A DNA stretch of 30,793 nt, from positions 1-30,793 of the forward strand of contig JBBIPA010000020.1 of NCBI GenBank assembly GCA_037443085.1, written 5' to 3'. The notes beneath the pieces are model-generated. The model had not been told where the DNA came from, did not search any database, and saw nothing but the letters and a program-made list of their open reading frames with translations. Position numbers and translations under genes: made by a program. This stretch comes from JBBIPA01 sp037443085 (lineage in GTDB: Bacteria > Chloroflexota > Dehalococcoidia > GIF9 > UBA5629). Shown here piece by piece: positions 15,968 to 24,191 of this stretch. Every line of letters begins with the position of its first letter. The stretch's first letter is position 1.

Positions 15968-18103
15968 CTACAGTCCCTGACTAGAACTGTAGCTCTCATT
16001 AAGCTCAATTACTGTAAACTGTGCTGCCGTTGCCCAGGAACGAATCAGCCCCTCTAATTCATACTCCTCCACGGCCTTGATTCGCTGCTGTTTGGCAAAC
16101 TGCTTTGCCTCTGGACTAATCTGAGGAATGCCTACAAAAACTTTATTGCGTATACCAGAATCAAATGCCTCAGCATCAAATTGCGACACTTTGTCTATGC
16201 CAACAACCTGTCCATCAGCAGCAGTAGCCACCGCAACTACAATGGCTGGTTTCACAATCACATCATCCCTCTGAGCAAAGATATCAAAAGCATGCTCGGC
16301 ACCAGATTTCCCAAGAATCTTTGCCTTCTCATGCACATCGTAGCCACGGTTTCTCAGGAAAGCTGCTATCTGTGCTCTAGTACCAGAAGAGGCGCCTACC
16401 TGGTCTAAATAGTGGGCAGTAGCTCTGATAAGCATAGAAGGGGAAGCACGTTTCTGGCTATTGAGAAACGCTATCAACGATGCCGGATCATTGGCTTCGA
16501 ACACACCGATCTTCTGCCGCTCAGCAAATTTAGCCGCTTCTTTGCTCAGTTTCGGTATTACAATGACCACCTTGTAATTCAGCCCCATATCGTAGGCTTT
16601 GGTGTCAAATTCAAACAATTCTTCCAGCCCCACCTCCTTCTCTCCACGCATAGCAATAAGCACACCGATACCCAGATGATACTTTGCCAGCACGTCGTCC
16701 CTGGTAGCCAGAATATCAATGGTATGCATTGCCCCTGAGCCACCATGTACTTTGGCCAACTCCTCAACCTGATAACCCTGAAGCCTCAAGAAGTCAACGA
16801 ACTGTGCCTTGGGCTTGAGTTGAAACTCAAGCCAGTCCTTTCTGTCAGGCCCCAGAGCATACGAGTATAGCTGAATTTCCTGAAGTTCCTCAAAGTTCCA
16901 AACCTTGCCACTCTTTAGATTGCGCCATTTAATTGCCGGTGTAGGAAATATCTCGTTGCAATTCAGACATCGATACCGTACTCCTATATTACGGTAATCA
17001 GTACCCAAAAGTCTCAACTCTTTGTTACATTTGGGGCACAGATACTTATGATCATTTTTGTAATCCTGTTCCATGCCTACATTGCCACAGGAAAAATGCT
17101 CAATGAGTTGTCCGCGGATTAAATTTCCTGAGCCACAATTGGGACAACGCTCCACAGGAAACAGCTGAAATGCACCATCAGGATCAACATGCACTTTTTC
17201 AAACGGAATCTTATTCAGAACGTTCTCCTTTGCCAGGGCTTCCAGCAAAAACCTGGCTTCCTTACCAGTACCCCCAATCAATCGAACAACTTCTGGATAA
17301 GCGAAACCACCTTCGGCAGAGGCATCAATTACTGGATGAATCTCAGTGAAGTTGCCGCTTGCCAGAGCATCAACCAGCTTAGCCATTTTGGCATCCGTCC
17401 AGACTTCGAGAGAAGTGCCTGTAGTCTCCGCTGACACAGGAGCACTATCCAGCTTTACTGTCTTGGTCTCTTCCAGTGCAGCAACACGGGTTGGCATCAC
17501 TTCGACAGCCTGTGCCTTTGGAACTGGCCTCTCGACTTCAGCAGGTTTTTCGACCGCTGGCATTGTAACTTCCTGCACCGGAGGAATCCCGACAGCTTGT
17601 ACTTCGGCAAGTCTCTCCGTCGGACTGACAGACTCGACAGGTCGATCAAGTTGAGAAGCCTGTGTTTCCATCATAGGAGTAACTGGTGTAGCTTGAATTC
17701 CTGCAGGCTTTTCCAGGCGAGATGGTTTTACTGTTTTGTCCGAACGAGTCCTCCGCATAATCGATTTGATTTGAGCCACCAGTTCGCGCGGACTCACTGG
17801 CTTCTTTAGATAGATATCAAACCCAAGCTCAGCAGTCTTAGCCCAAACGTCTTCAGATGGTTCTGTTCCTAAAAGAATAATAGGAATTTGTGAGTACTGC
17901 CGTATCTTCTGGCATGCCCGATAGCCATCGATATCAGCAAGCTCTTCATCAATAATAATAGTAGTGAAACCATTTTTATCAACCATAAGCAGGCCATCCA
18001 GAGCATCCGAAACATCAGCCACCTGAAAACCGCTGCTTACCAGAACTTCAAGGTTTTTCCTCTTCAGTATCGTGTCGCTCGACATCACTAAAATTTTGTT
18101 CAT
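15968..18103 (-). CDS. Pseudo-receiver + TackOD1-like zinc region + two nuclease-like repeats
   Basis: The 711-residue protein starts at ATG 18103 (GAGGTG 5 bases before). Residues 1-120 are a response-regulator receiver: D52 and K101-P102 are kept, but the acidic pair near the N-terminus is Ser-Ser (VMSSD). A Pro/Glu/Val-rich linker runs to about 230. A domain with zinc knuckles at C320/C323, C339, C356/C359 and C379/C382 resembles the Thaumarchaeal output domain TackOD1, with the LGTDYRNIGVRYRC pattern. Two related repeats follow (about 433-550 and 575-695), each with G-(F/Y) start, H-x2-DI (D463 in the first) and S-x2-A-x3-A-x3-I. They look like Mrr/PD-(D/E)XK folds without the E-x-K. It probably acts as a signalling adaptor; no enzymatic function is supported. 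Confidence 0.72.
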   Translation of the reverse strand: MNKILVMSSDTILKRKNLEVLVSSGFQVADVSDALDGLLMVDKNGFTTIIIDEELADIDGYRACQKIRQYSQIPIILLGTEPSEDVWAKTAELGFDIYLKKPVSPRELVAQIKSIMRRTRSDKTVKPSRLEKPAGIQATPVTPMMETQASQLDRPVESVSPTERLAEVQAVGIPPVQEVTMPAVEKPAEVERPVPKAQAVEVMPTRVAALEETKTVKLDSAPVSAETTGTSLEVWTDAKMAKLVDALASGNFTEIHPVIDASAEGGFAYPEVVRLIGGTGKEARFLLEALAKENVLNKIPFEKVHVDPDGAFQLFPVERCPNCGSGNLIRGQLIEHFSCGNVGMEQDYKNDHKYLCPKCNKELRLLGTDYRNIGVRYRCLNCNEIFPTPAIKWRNLKSGKVWNFEELQEIQLYSYALGPDRKDWLEFQLKPKAQFVDFLRLQGYQVEELAKVHGGSGAMHTIDILATRDDVLAKYHLGIGVLIAMRGEKEVGLEELFEFDTKAYDMGLNYKVVIVIPKLSKEAAKFAERQKIGVFEANDPASLIAFLNSQKRASPSMLIRATAHYLDQVGASSGTRAQIAAFLRNRGYDVHEKAKILGKSGAEHAFDIFAQRDDVIVKPAIVVAVATAADGQVVGIDKVSQFDAEAFDSGIRNKVFVGIPQISPEAKQFAKQQRIKAVEEYELEGLIRSWATAAQFTVIELNESYSSSQGL

Positions 18104-18130
18104 GTCTACACCTCTCATCTTTTTGAGTAC

Positions 18131-18206
18131 AGTGTATCAGGAGAGAGTAAAAATATTAGTAAAGCAAAGGTAAATGGAGGTAAAAATTTGGTAAAAATTT
18201 GGTAAA
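18131..18206 (-). promoter_or_regulatory. Phased GTAAA array and promoter, probable response-regulator operator
   Basis: Six GTAAA elements on the plus strand (TTTAC on the minus strand) start at 18147, 18159, 18170, 18180, 18191 and 18202, that is with spacings 12, 11, 10, 11 and 11. The -10-like box TACACT on the minus strand (18136-18131) lies 10 bases downstream of the nearest element. Direct repeats on one helical face reaching 10 bp from a -10 are the layout of PhoB/OmpR-family activator sites. The array separates the regulator gene from the pseudo-receiver gene. Confidence 0.65.
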
Positions 18207-18211
18207 AACTT

Positions 18212-18907
18212 TCAGGCAGCAGGCTTAACGAACTTGTAGCCTACCCCACGTTCACTTATAAGAATCTGGGGACTGGATGGAGCATCTTCCATCTTATCTC
18301 GGAGGCGCTGGATGTAAACTTTTAAGTATTCAGATGAGTCAGTATACTCCTCACCCCAGACTTTCGTTAGCAGGGCATGATGTGTCAGTACCTTGCCCTC
18401 GTTTCTCGCTAGGCATTGGAGAAGATTAAACTCAGTCGGCGTAAGCTTAATCTTCTTGCCACCTTTGGTCACCATCCGAGAAGCGAAATCGATAGACAAA
18501 TTCGGTAAGACAATAGGCTTTTCCGCCTCTTTAAATTCCGGGATATGACTCCGCCGAAGAACCGCCCGCACACGTGCCAGAAGTTCCATATGACTGAATG
18601 GCTTGACAATATAATCATCAGCTCCCAATTCCAAACCCCTTACCTTATCCATTTCCTCCCCCCTGACCGTTAGAATAATGACAGGCACATCTGAAAAATC
18701 GCGAACTTCTTTCAGCACCTTAAAACCATCTATATCCGGCAAACCAAGATCGAGAATAACGATATCTGGAGACTCCTTCTCAGTCATAGTAACACCTTGC
18801 GAACCGTCACCGGCAATCGTAACTTCTGATTCGGGCCAGTGTAATTCGAAAATAAGAGAAATAGCCTCCTGAATCTCCTTGCTATCTTCGACTAAAAGAA
18901 CCTTCAT
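18212..18907 (-). CDS. OmpR/PhoB-family response regulator
   Basis: The 231-residue regulator has a complete receiver with E7-D8, phosphoacceptor D53, Thr80 and K102-P103, followed by a winged-helix DNA-binding domain (about 130-228) with the family pattern LTPTEFNLLQCLARNEGKV, YLKVYIQRLRDKM and RGVGYKF. It begins 5 bases after the histidine kinase stop, so the two form a cognate pair in one operon. Its probable target is the GTAAA array directly downstream of its own gene. Domain length and residues are normal. Confidence 0.95.
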   Translation of the reverse strand: MKVLLVEDSKEIQEAISLIFELHWPESEVTIAGDGSQGVTMTEKESPDIVILDLGLPDIDGFKVLKEVRDFSDVPVIILTVRGEEMDKVRGLELGADDYIVKPFSHMELLARVRAVLRRSHIPEFKEAEKPIVLPNLSIDFASRMVTKGGKKIKLTPTEFNLLQCLARNEGKVLTHHALLTKVWGEEYTDSSEYLKVYIQRLRDKMEDAPSSPQILISERGVGYKFVKPAA

Positions 18908-18912
18908 ATCAC

Positions 18913-20190
18913 CTACCCTCGAATATTTATATTACTTCCCTTACTCAACGGCAGAGAAAAAGCAAAAGTACTTCCCCTCCCTACCTCACTCTCCACCCAT
19001 ATTCTACCTCGATGAAGTTCCACCAGCTGCTTTGTAATAAACAGACCCAAGCCCAATCCGCTGTAGCGACGTCTATCAGCAGGAACACGATAGTATGGAC
19101 GAAACAGTTTCTGCTGTTCCTCTGTGGGAATACCAGGCCCGGTATCCGCTACCTCTACAATCAGATCTGCACCATGTTTTTTAGCTTTGACCCTAATCAT
19201 CCCCTTATCTGGAGTAAATTTTATAGCATTGGAAAGAAGATTGTTCAGAATTTGCTCCAGGCGTTGCTCATCAGCTTCAACAACAATAGCTGGTTCAATC
19301 TCTGTAATCAAAGACTGGTCTTTACCCTCCGCCACAGGAATAAGTTCCTGCACAATTTCCACAAGTAAACTGGAAAAATCAACTACTTTCATTTTTACAC
19401 GGAATTGACTGGCTTTAGCTCGTGACAACTCTAGAAGCTCAACCAGACGATTTTGAAGGCTTGACGCGCTGTGCAAAACATTTTGAATTAGTCTCTGCTG
19501 CGACCCCTGTGGCTTCTTTTCAATTTCTTCAGCCAGCAGACCAGCAGAGGCAATAAGAGCAGTTAACGGCGTCTGCAATTCATGGCTTAAGGCATTAATG
19601 AACTCCTGCCTTTCACTTAATTCCACAACCTGGGCACTAGTCTTGTGTTCTCGTCGATGAAGAGTAAAAGATTTTTCCACTAAGCAACTGACAGAAGCTC
19701 CTGCGATAAAAAGCAGTTTAAGTTCATATTCATCGAAACGAATGGAAGTGTTGCCGCCTACACCCATAACTCCTAAAACAGCCCCCCCATGCCTTAATGG
19801 AACAACAACTGCAGACTTCATTTTAGGCATCATAGGAACAAGAAAATCGTAATTGGAGTTAGTGCCGGCACCTGAACAAATCCAGAGGTCTTCTTTCAGA
19901 GCCATTTTATTGATGAGGTCTTTTGCCAGCTTTATCGAGTCCATTCTCTCGGCCATTTCCTCAGTAAAACCACGGCAGGCTAGTAACCTCAGCTCTTCAT
20001 GGTCCGCGTCAAAAAATTGAATCCAGCTTGCCTGAACCCCCAGTCCTGAAATCAATTCTTCCAGAATTTGTTCCAAGATTTCTTGGGGACCGCCTGACCT
20101 GGAGAGAAATTGGCTTATATGTTCCAAAATGTCAAAAAAGACAGCAACGCGAGCGGGATTTTCTGGCGACCGTACCATTTTAAACACCAT
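18913..20190 (-). CDS. GAF-domain sensor histidine kinase
   Basis: From ATG 20190 (AGGAA 6 bases upstream; a longer frame to 20217 exists) the protein has 425 residues. The N-terminal region (about 20-175) is a GAF domain. No membrane helix is seen, so the kinase is cytoplasmic and senses an internal or small-molecule signal. The dimerisation box SHELQTPLTALI carries the phosphorylated H203. The ATPase domain has an N box (QILNNLLSNAIKFTP), a G1 box (VADTGPGIP) and a G2 box (SGLGLGLFITKQLVE). It is the first gene of the minus-strand unit kinase, regulator, pseudo-receiver protein, glycosyltransferase. The ligand is unknown. Confidence 0.93.
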   Translation of the reverse strand: MVFKMVRSPENPARVAVFFDILEHISQFLSRSGGPQEILEQILEELISGLGVQASWIQFFDADHEELRLLACRGFTEEMAERMDSIKLAKDLINKMALKEDLWICSGAGTNSNYDFLVPMMPKMKSAVVVPLRHGGAVLGVMGVGGNTSIRFDEYELKLLFIAGASVSCLVEKSFTLHRREHKTSAQVVELSERQEFINALSHELQTPLTALIASAGLLAEEIEKKPQGSQQRLIQNVLHSASSLQNRLVELLELSRAKASQFRVKMKVVDFSSLLVEIVQELIPVAEGKDQSLITEIEPAIVVEADEQRLEQILNNLLSNAIKFTPDKGMIRVKAKKHGADLIVEVADTGPGIPTEEQQKLFRPYYRVPADRRRYSGLGLGLFITKQLVELHRGRIWVESEVGRGSTFAFSLPLSKGSNINIRG

Positions 20191-20312
20191 TATAATTCCT
20201 GGTCTATTCCAAAGCAATAGGTTGGTTTTACACGTGAAGGATGTTGTTTATGGCATTTATTGCAGTGACTGCACCTAGACGCAGCGATATTCCAGAGGCC
20301 AACTAAGCAATG

Positions 20313-21875
20313 TCACAGCACAGTAGGATGGCCGCAGTATTTCTCGCGCAGCTTGGGCTTCTCCAATTTGCCCGTAGGACTTCGCGGCACCTTGTCGAAG
20401 ATAATAACCCTGGGTCTCTTATATCTGGGTAATTGTTGTTCGCAGAAAACAAGGATTTCCTCTTTGGTCAGTGTAGCTCCAGGTTTAAGGTCCACTACTG
20501 CGGCTACAACCTCACCCAGCCTCTCATCAGGAATACCAATTACCGCCACGTCATAGACTCTGGGATGATGATGCAGCACTTCTTCCACTTCAACAGGATA
20601 GACATTCTCACCGCCACAAATTACCACATCTTTCTTACGGTCTACCAGATAAACAAAACTTTCTTCGTCCATCTTGGCCATATCACCGGTGTGTAACCAA
20701 CCGTCTTTTATGGTTTGAGCAGTCAGCCTGTGGTTCTTATAATACTCCTTCATGACCCCGTCACCCCTCACCACTAGTTCACCAATCGCACCTTTAGCTA
20801 CACCCCCACCTTTATCATCCACAATACGCAATTGCCACCCAAAACCAGCCTTGCCGATAGAATCTACCTTATGCCTATTTTGCAAACCGAGATGAACACA
20901 TCCAGGCCCTGTAGCTTCACTAAGCCCGTAATTATTGTCATATTGCATATCAGGAAAATATTTTCTCCAGCGTAAAACAAGGCTGGGTGGTACTGGTTGA
21001 GCTCCGATGTGCATAAGACGCCAGCAGCTTAAGTCATAGTCTTCCTTCTTTAACTCGCCCCTATCCAGCGCTGAGAGGATGTCATGAGCCCAGGGCACTA
21101 ATAACCAGACAATAGTACCTTTTTCCTGGTGTACCGCCTCCAGAACAATCCGGGGGGTAACTTTCTTTAATAAGGTCGCTCGGCTCCCCACTAGCAAACT
21201 TCCAAACCAGTGCATTTTGGCTCCAGCATGATAAAGTGGAGGAATGAGAATGAAATTATCTTCCTTTGTTTGATAATGGTGGGCTTGTTCCGCAATAGCA
21301 GCCCATTCCATATTCTTATGGGTCAACAGTATTGGCTTGGGAGCGCCAGTGGTGCCTGAAGTGAAATAAAGCCCACATTCATCAAACTCCCGAACAAGTA
21401 CAGGAACCGATTCAGGAGATGCCTGAGATACAAGTGCCTCAAAGCTATTCCAGCCTGCTGGTACATTTTCACCTGCAATATAATATTCTTTGACAGCATG
21501 TAATTCTTGTTTTACGTTGTCTACTCTCTCGACAAACTCTTCGTCCATGATCATGATCTTTGCTTCGCTGATGTCAGCACAATACTTTATGTCACTGGAA
21601 GTAAATCTGAAATTAAGCGGAACTACCCATGCCCCGGTTCTCACAATGCCAAAATAGGTCTCCAGCCAGTTAATAGAATTCCGCATGAGCTGAATAACTT
21701 TATCACCCTTTCTAATGCCTCTCTTTTGCAAGGCATTAGCTATTTTATTAGCTCGCTCATGAAATTCACGCCAGCTAATATCACGACGATTCCCCTCGTC
21801 TGAAGCAAGTTCAATTAACGCCACATCATCAGGAAACATATAAGCATTTCTGGCTAACATCTCAGATATAGTCAT
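20313..21875 (-). CDS. AMP-forming acyl-CoA synthetase
   Basis: The 520-residue enzyme of the ANL superfamily activates a carboxylic acid to acyl-CoA through an acyl-adenylate. It has the P-loop-like YFTSGTTGAPKP (S173-G177), YGLSEATGPG, LHTGDMA, the hinge DRKKDVVICGGENVYP and the catalytic lysine K503 in SPTGKLEKP. All core motifs are intact. GGGGG lies upstream of the ATG. The gene stands alone between the kinase operon and a small cysteine protein. It probably supplies the acyl-CoA degradation genes seen elsewhere in the window. Chain length and substrate are not readable. Confidence 0.92.
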   Translation of the reverse strand: MTISEMLARNAYMFPDDVALIELASDEGNRRDISWREFHERANKIANALQKRGIRKGDKVIQLMRNSINWLETYFGIVRTGAWVVPLNFRFTSSDIKYCADISEAKIMIMDEEFVERVDNVKQELHAVKEYYIAGENVPAGWNSFEALVSQASPESVPVLVREFDECGLYFTSGTTGAPKPILLTHKNMEWAAIAEQAHHYQTKEDNFILIPPLYHAGAKMHWFGSLLVGSRATLLKKVTPRIVLEAVHQEKGTIVWLLVPWAHDILSALDRGELKKEDYDLSCWRLMHIGAQPVPPSLVLRWRKYFPDMQYDNNYGLSEATGPGCVHLGLQNRHKVDSIGKAGFGWQLRIVDDKGGGVAKGAIGELVVRGDGVMKEYYKNHRLTAQTIKDGWLHTGDMAKMDEESFVYLVDRKKDVVICGGENVYPVEVEEVLHHHPRVYDVAVIGIPDERLGEVVAAVVDLKPGATLTKEEILVFCEQQLPRYKRPRVIIFDKVPRSPTGKLEKPKLREKYCGHPTVL

Positions 21876-21945
21876 TACTCATACCCCCGTGATTACCTAA
21901 CGACAGAATCTATAGGATATCATTTTGCATTCTGCTATGCCAGTT

Positions 21946-21977
21946 GCGTAAAACTGCGTAAGCTCGCATTAAACTGC
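21946..21977. promoter_or_regulatory. Direct repeat in the acyl-CoA synthetase upstream region
   Basis: GCGTAAAACTGC (21946-21957) and GCATTAAACTGC (21966-21977) match at 10 of 12 positions and are 20 bp apart, about two helical turns. They lie 71-102 bases upstream of the minus-strand start at 21875, in a 205-bp gap (21876-22080) that otherwise shows no gene. A regulator-binding site is plausible but unproven. Confidence 0.3.
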
Positions 21978-22080
21978 TATTTATTCAGATGCCTGATGAG
22001 GAAGGTGCAGGAAATGATGATTCAAGAATGGCGAAAGCTATATCAAATCACGTAAGGTGGGAATTTGCGCTTTAAAGTAG

Positions 22081-22407
22081 CTATGCATGGCTATCTGGAA
22101 CATCATCCCCAGCCCACTCCTGCATCATCTTCTTTATCCTTTCGGCCAGCTTGGGATTTGATCTTAGTCTACCGATAAATACGGGGCAACCTTCGAGGAG
22201 TGTGTTTTGTGCTGCGGCCACCATCCCTGATAGAAGCTGATGCATACCATATTCAGTTCCTCCGGGAAGCGTAGCGCCGGGCATTGTAGATTCCAGTTGC
22301 TTTCTCAAATCCTCTTCGGTAAACCGCATAGGCAAGACGCAGGTTTTATACCATGGACAGGTCTTGCACTGCACTAAAGCCTGTGCTTCATCCAAAATAT
22401 CACTCAT
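22081..22407 (-). CDS. Small cysteine-containing protein of unknown function
   Basis: The 108-residue protein starts at ATG 22407 with GAGG 6 bases before it (a TTG at 22419 is an alternative). Its N-terminal part has C14-x2-C17-x5-C23 in QCKTCPWYKTCVLP, and a further Cys occurs in EGCPVF, so a metal or Fe-S site with four ligands is possible. The rest is helical and polar with no membrane segment. I do not recognise a named family. It is not tightly linked to either neighbour: about 205 bases separate it from the acyl-CoA synthetase downstream. Confidence 0.7.
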   Translation of the reverse strand: MSDILDEAQALVQCKTCPWYKTCVLPMRFTEEDLRKQLESTMPGATLPGGTEYGMHQLLSGMVAAAQNTLLEGCPVFIGRLRSNPKLAERIKKMMQEWAGDDVPDSHA

Positions 22408-22451
22408 AGAGAACCTCAAACTCCATTGCTGACTAATTAACTTACAGTTAA

Positions 22452-22457
22452 ATTATA
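22452..22457 (-). promoter_or_regulatory. -10 box (TATAAT) upstream of the small cysteine protein
   Basis: A perfect TATAAT on the minus strand at 22457-22452 would start transcription about 38 bases before the ATG at 22407. The expected -35 position is poor (TGCGAA), so this is a tentative promoter. Confidence 0.35.
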
Positions 22458-22571
22458 CACCATTCACATTGGAATTCGCAGTACACGTCCAGCCCTACAG
22501 CCTCAGCACTGGCAATTCGACTAAACCCTGTGATAAGATGCGCTCAATACACAGGTGCAGGAGAAATCGAA

Positions 22572-22979
22572 TTGTTCAAGAAGATACATGTGTTCAGAGT
22601 TAAGCCAGATCAGGAGTTGCTCACCGAGATCAATAACTATTGCAACAAGCACGTTATTTCCTCTGGAATAGTGCTCGGCATTATTGGTTCCCTCAAAAGC
22701 GCCACGCTCAGTTTTTTAGAGAGAGTACCCGGACAATACAAAGGAGTAGAGTATCACGGCCCGCTGGAAATAGTATGTGCCCAGGGCTCGGTGGCTACAA
22801 AAGAGAATTTACCGATAACCCATATACATATTCAGCTATCCAGACAGGATGGCTGTTATGGCGGACATCTTTCCTCGGCTACCATATTCTCTACCGCCGA
22901 GGTAATAATAGGTGAACTTGACTATCAGCTTAAGCGACAATTCGATAGCTACACTGGTCTCAATGAATTAATTGACTGA
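22572..22979 (+). CDS. PPC/DUF296-domain protein
   Basis: The preferred start is TTG 22572, preceded by AGGAG at 22559-22563, giving 135 residues that begin MFKKIHVFRVKPDQELL. A GTG at 22530 in the same frame would add 14 residues without family character. The protein is a single PPC (plant and prokaryote conserved, DUF296) domain with GIVLGIIGSLKSATL, THIHIQLSRQDG, the glycine-rich GGHLSSATIF and the closing TGLNELID. In bacteria these form trimers, and some are linked to DNA or nucleotide binding; the precise role is unknown. It lies convergent to the DAHP synthase gene, with 35 bases between the stops. Confidence 0.8.
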   Translation: MFKKIHVFRVKPDQELLTEINNYCNKHVISSGIVLGIIGSLKSATLSFLERVPGQYKGVEYHGPLEIVCAQGSVATKENLPITHIHIQLSRQDGCYGGHLSSATIFSTAEVIIGELDYQLKRQFDSYTGLNELID

Positions 22980-23014
22980 ATAACCAAATGGCAGCTTCTA
23001 ACTAAGCATGGCAA

Positions 23015-24031
23015 TTAAATATACCTGCCAAGCACTTTTACCAGAGACTTGATTTCTTCCATCAGCCTGGCAAAATCCGATGGAGTGAGTGATTGTAACC
23101 CGTCAACCAGAGCTTCTTTAGGATTGGGATGTACCTCTATGAGAATACCATCGGCACCAGCAGCCACAGCAGCTCTGGCCATGGCTGGCACAAGGGAGTA
23201 ATGTCCAGCAGCATGGCTGGGGTCAACAATGAGAGGCAGATGGCTCACATTTTTAATCACCGGAATTGAAGATATATCCAGAGAGAACCGAACACTATCC
23301 TCAAATGTCCGTATTCCCCTCTCACAGAGAATAACCTGCTTATTCCCTCCGGCAAGCAAATAATCTGCTGCCGTCAGCCATTCCGTAATAGTAGCCGAAA
23401 ATCCGCGCTTCAACACGACAGGACACCTGCTCTTACCCAATTCGGTTAGCAACGCAAAATTTTGCATATTTCTAGCACCAACCTGGAGGATATCGGCATG
23501 TTGGGAAACGAAATCAACATCTTGAGGATTCACCACTTCTGTAATCACCGGCATATTGAATTCTTTCTTAGCCCACGCTAATAACTCCAGTCCCACCTGT
23601 TCCAATCCCTGGAAGCTGAACGGAGATGTTCGTGGTTTATAAGCACCGCCACGCAGAATACATGCACCTGATGTCTTCACTGCCTTGACTGCTTCTATAA
23701 GCTGTGCCTCACCCTCCACCGCACAAGGACCTGCCATAACCACAAAGCGTTCACTCCCAATATCCACATCACCAACAGTAACTACGCTGTTCTCAGGTTT
23801 GAATTCACGAGAGGCAAGCTTATAAGGCTTCATGATTCTGGTGACGCTTTCCACCATGGGAAGTACCCCAAAAGTATCGATGGATAGCTGTCCCGTATTG
23901 CCACCAAGAATCGCTACCACCACTTTCTCAGTGCCCAAGTTTAACTGAACACCCAAGCCCAGTGACTTGGCGCGTTTCACTACCACATCTATTTGTTCTG
24001 GTGTTGCACCATTCTTCATTGCCACTATCAT
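23015..24031 (-). CDS. aroF: 3-deoxy-7-phosphoheptulonate synthase (type I beta)
   Basis: The 338-residue enzyme condenses phosphoenolpyruvate and erythrose 4-phosphate, the first step of the shikimate pathway. It has an N-terminal ferredoxin-like regulatory domain (about 1-70), as in the Thermotoga-type enzyme, and the barrel motifs VVMAGPCAVE, RGGAYKPRTSPFSFQG, LQVGARNMQNF, VVLKRGF, CERGIRTFE, VDPSHAAGH and IEVHPNP. AGGAG lies 8 bases before the ATG. The N-terminal domain in homologues gives feedback inhibition by aromatic end products. No other shikimate gene is in the window. Confidence 0.96.
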   Translation of the reverse strand: MIVAMKNGATPEQIDVVVKRAKSLGLGVQLNLGTEKVVVAILGGNTGQLSIDTFGVLPMVESVTRIMKPYKLASREFKPENSVVTVGDVDIGSERFVVMAGPCAVEGEAQLIEAVKAVKTSGACILRGGAYKPRTSPFSFQGLEQVGLELLAWAKKEFNMPVITEVVNPQDVDFVSQHADILQVGARNMQNFALLTELGKSRCPVVLKRGFSATITEWLTAADYLLAGGNKQVILCERGIRTFEDSVRFSLDISSIPVIKNVSHLPLIVDPSHAAGHYSLVPAMARAAVAAGADGILIEVHPNPKEALVDGLQSLTPSDFARLMEEIKSLVKVLGRYI

Positions 24032-24052
24032 GATGAATCACTCCTGTTTTGT

Positions 24053-24081
24053 ATTATCATACTATTTCTTTGCGCCGACAA
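24053..24081 (-). promoter_or_regulatory. Candidate promoter of the DAHP synthase gene
   Basis: Reading the minus strand, TTGTCG (24081-24076) and GATAAT (24058-24053) are separated by 17 bp. A start near 24046 would leave a short leader carrying AGGAG before ATG 24031. Confidence 0.45.
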
Positions 24082-24138
24082 CAAAAGAGTAGCTAGCATC
24101 GAAAGACTATTAATGAGGAAAATATTGGGAATTAGAAA

Positions 24139-24167
24139 TTGACATTTTGCCAGATGACGGTTATACT
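24139..24167 (+). promoter_or_regulatory. Promoter of the first cobalamin riboswitch transcript
   Basis: TTGACA (24139-24144) and TATACT (24162-24167) are separated by exactly 17 bp. The predicted start near 24174 is 18 bases upstream of the riboswitch core. It is one of the best promoter matches in the window. Confidence 0.8.
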
Positions 24168-24191
24168 TTTCACCAAAGTAAATAGTGCCAC

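Noticed and set aside
18147..18206. GTAAA repeats considered as a CRISPR or simple-sequence repeat
   Set aside because: The units are only 5-8 bases with 10-12 bp periodicity and no spacers, and the array ends exactly at a promoter-like position.
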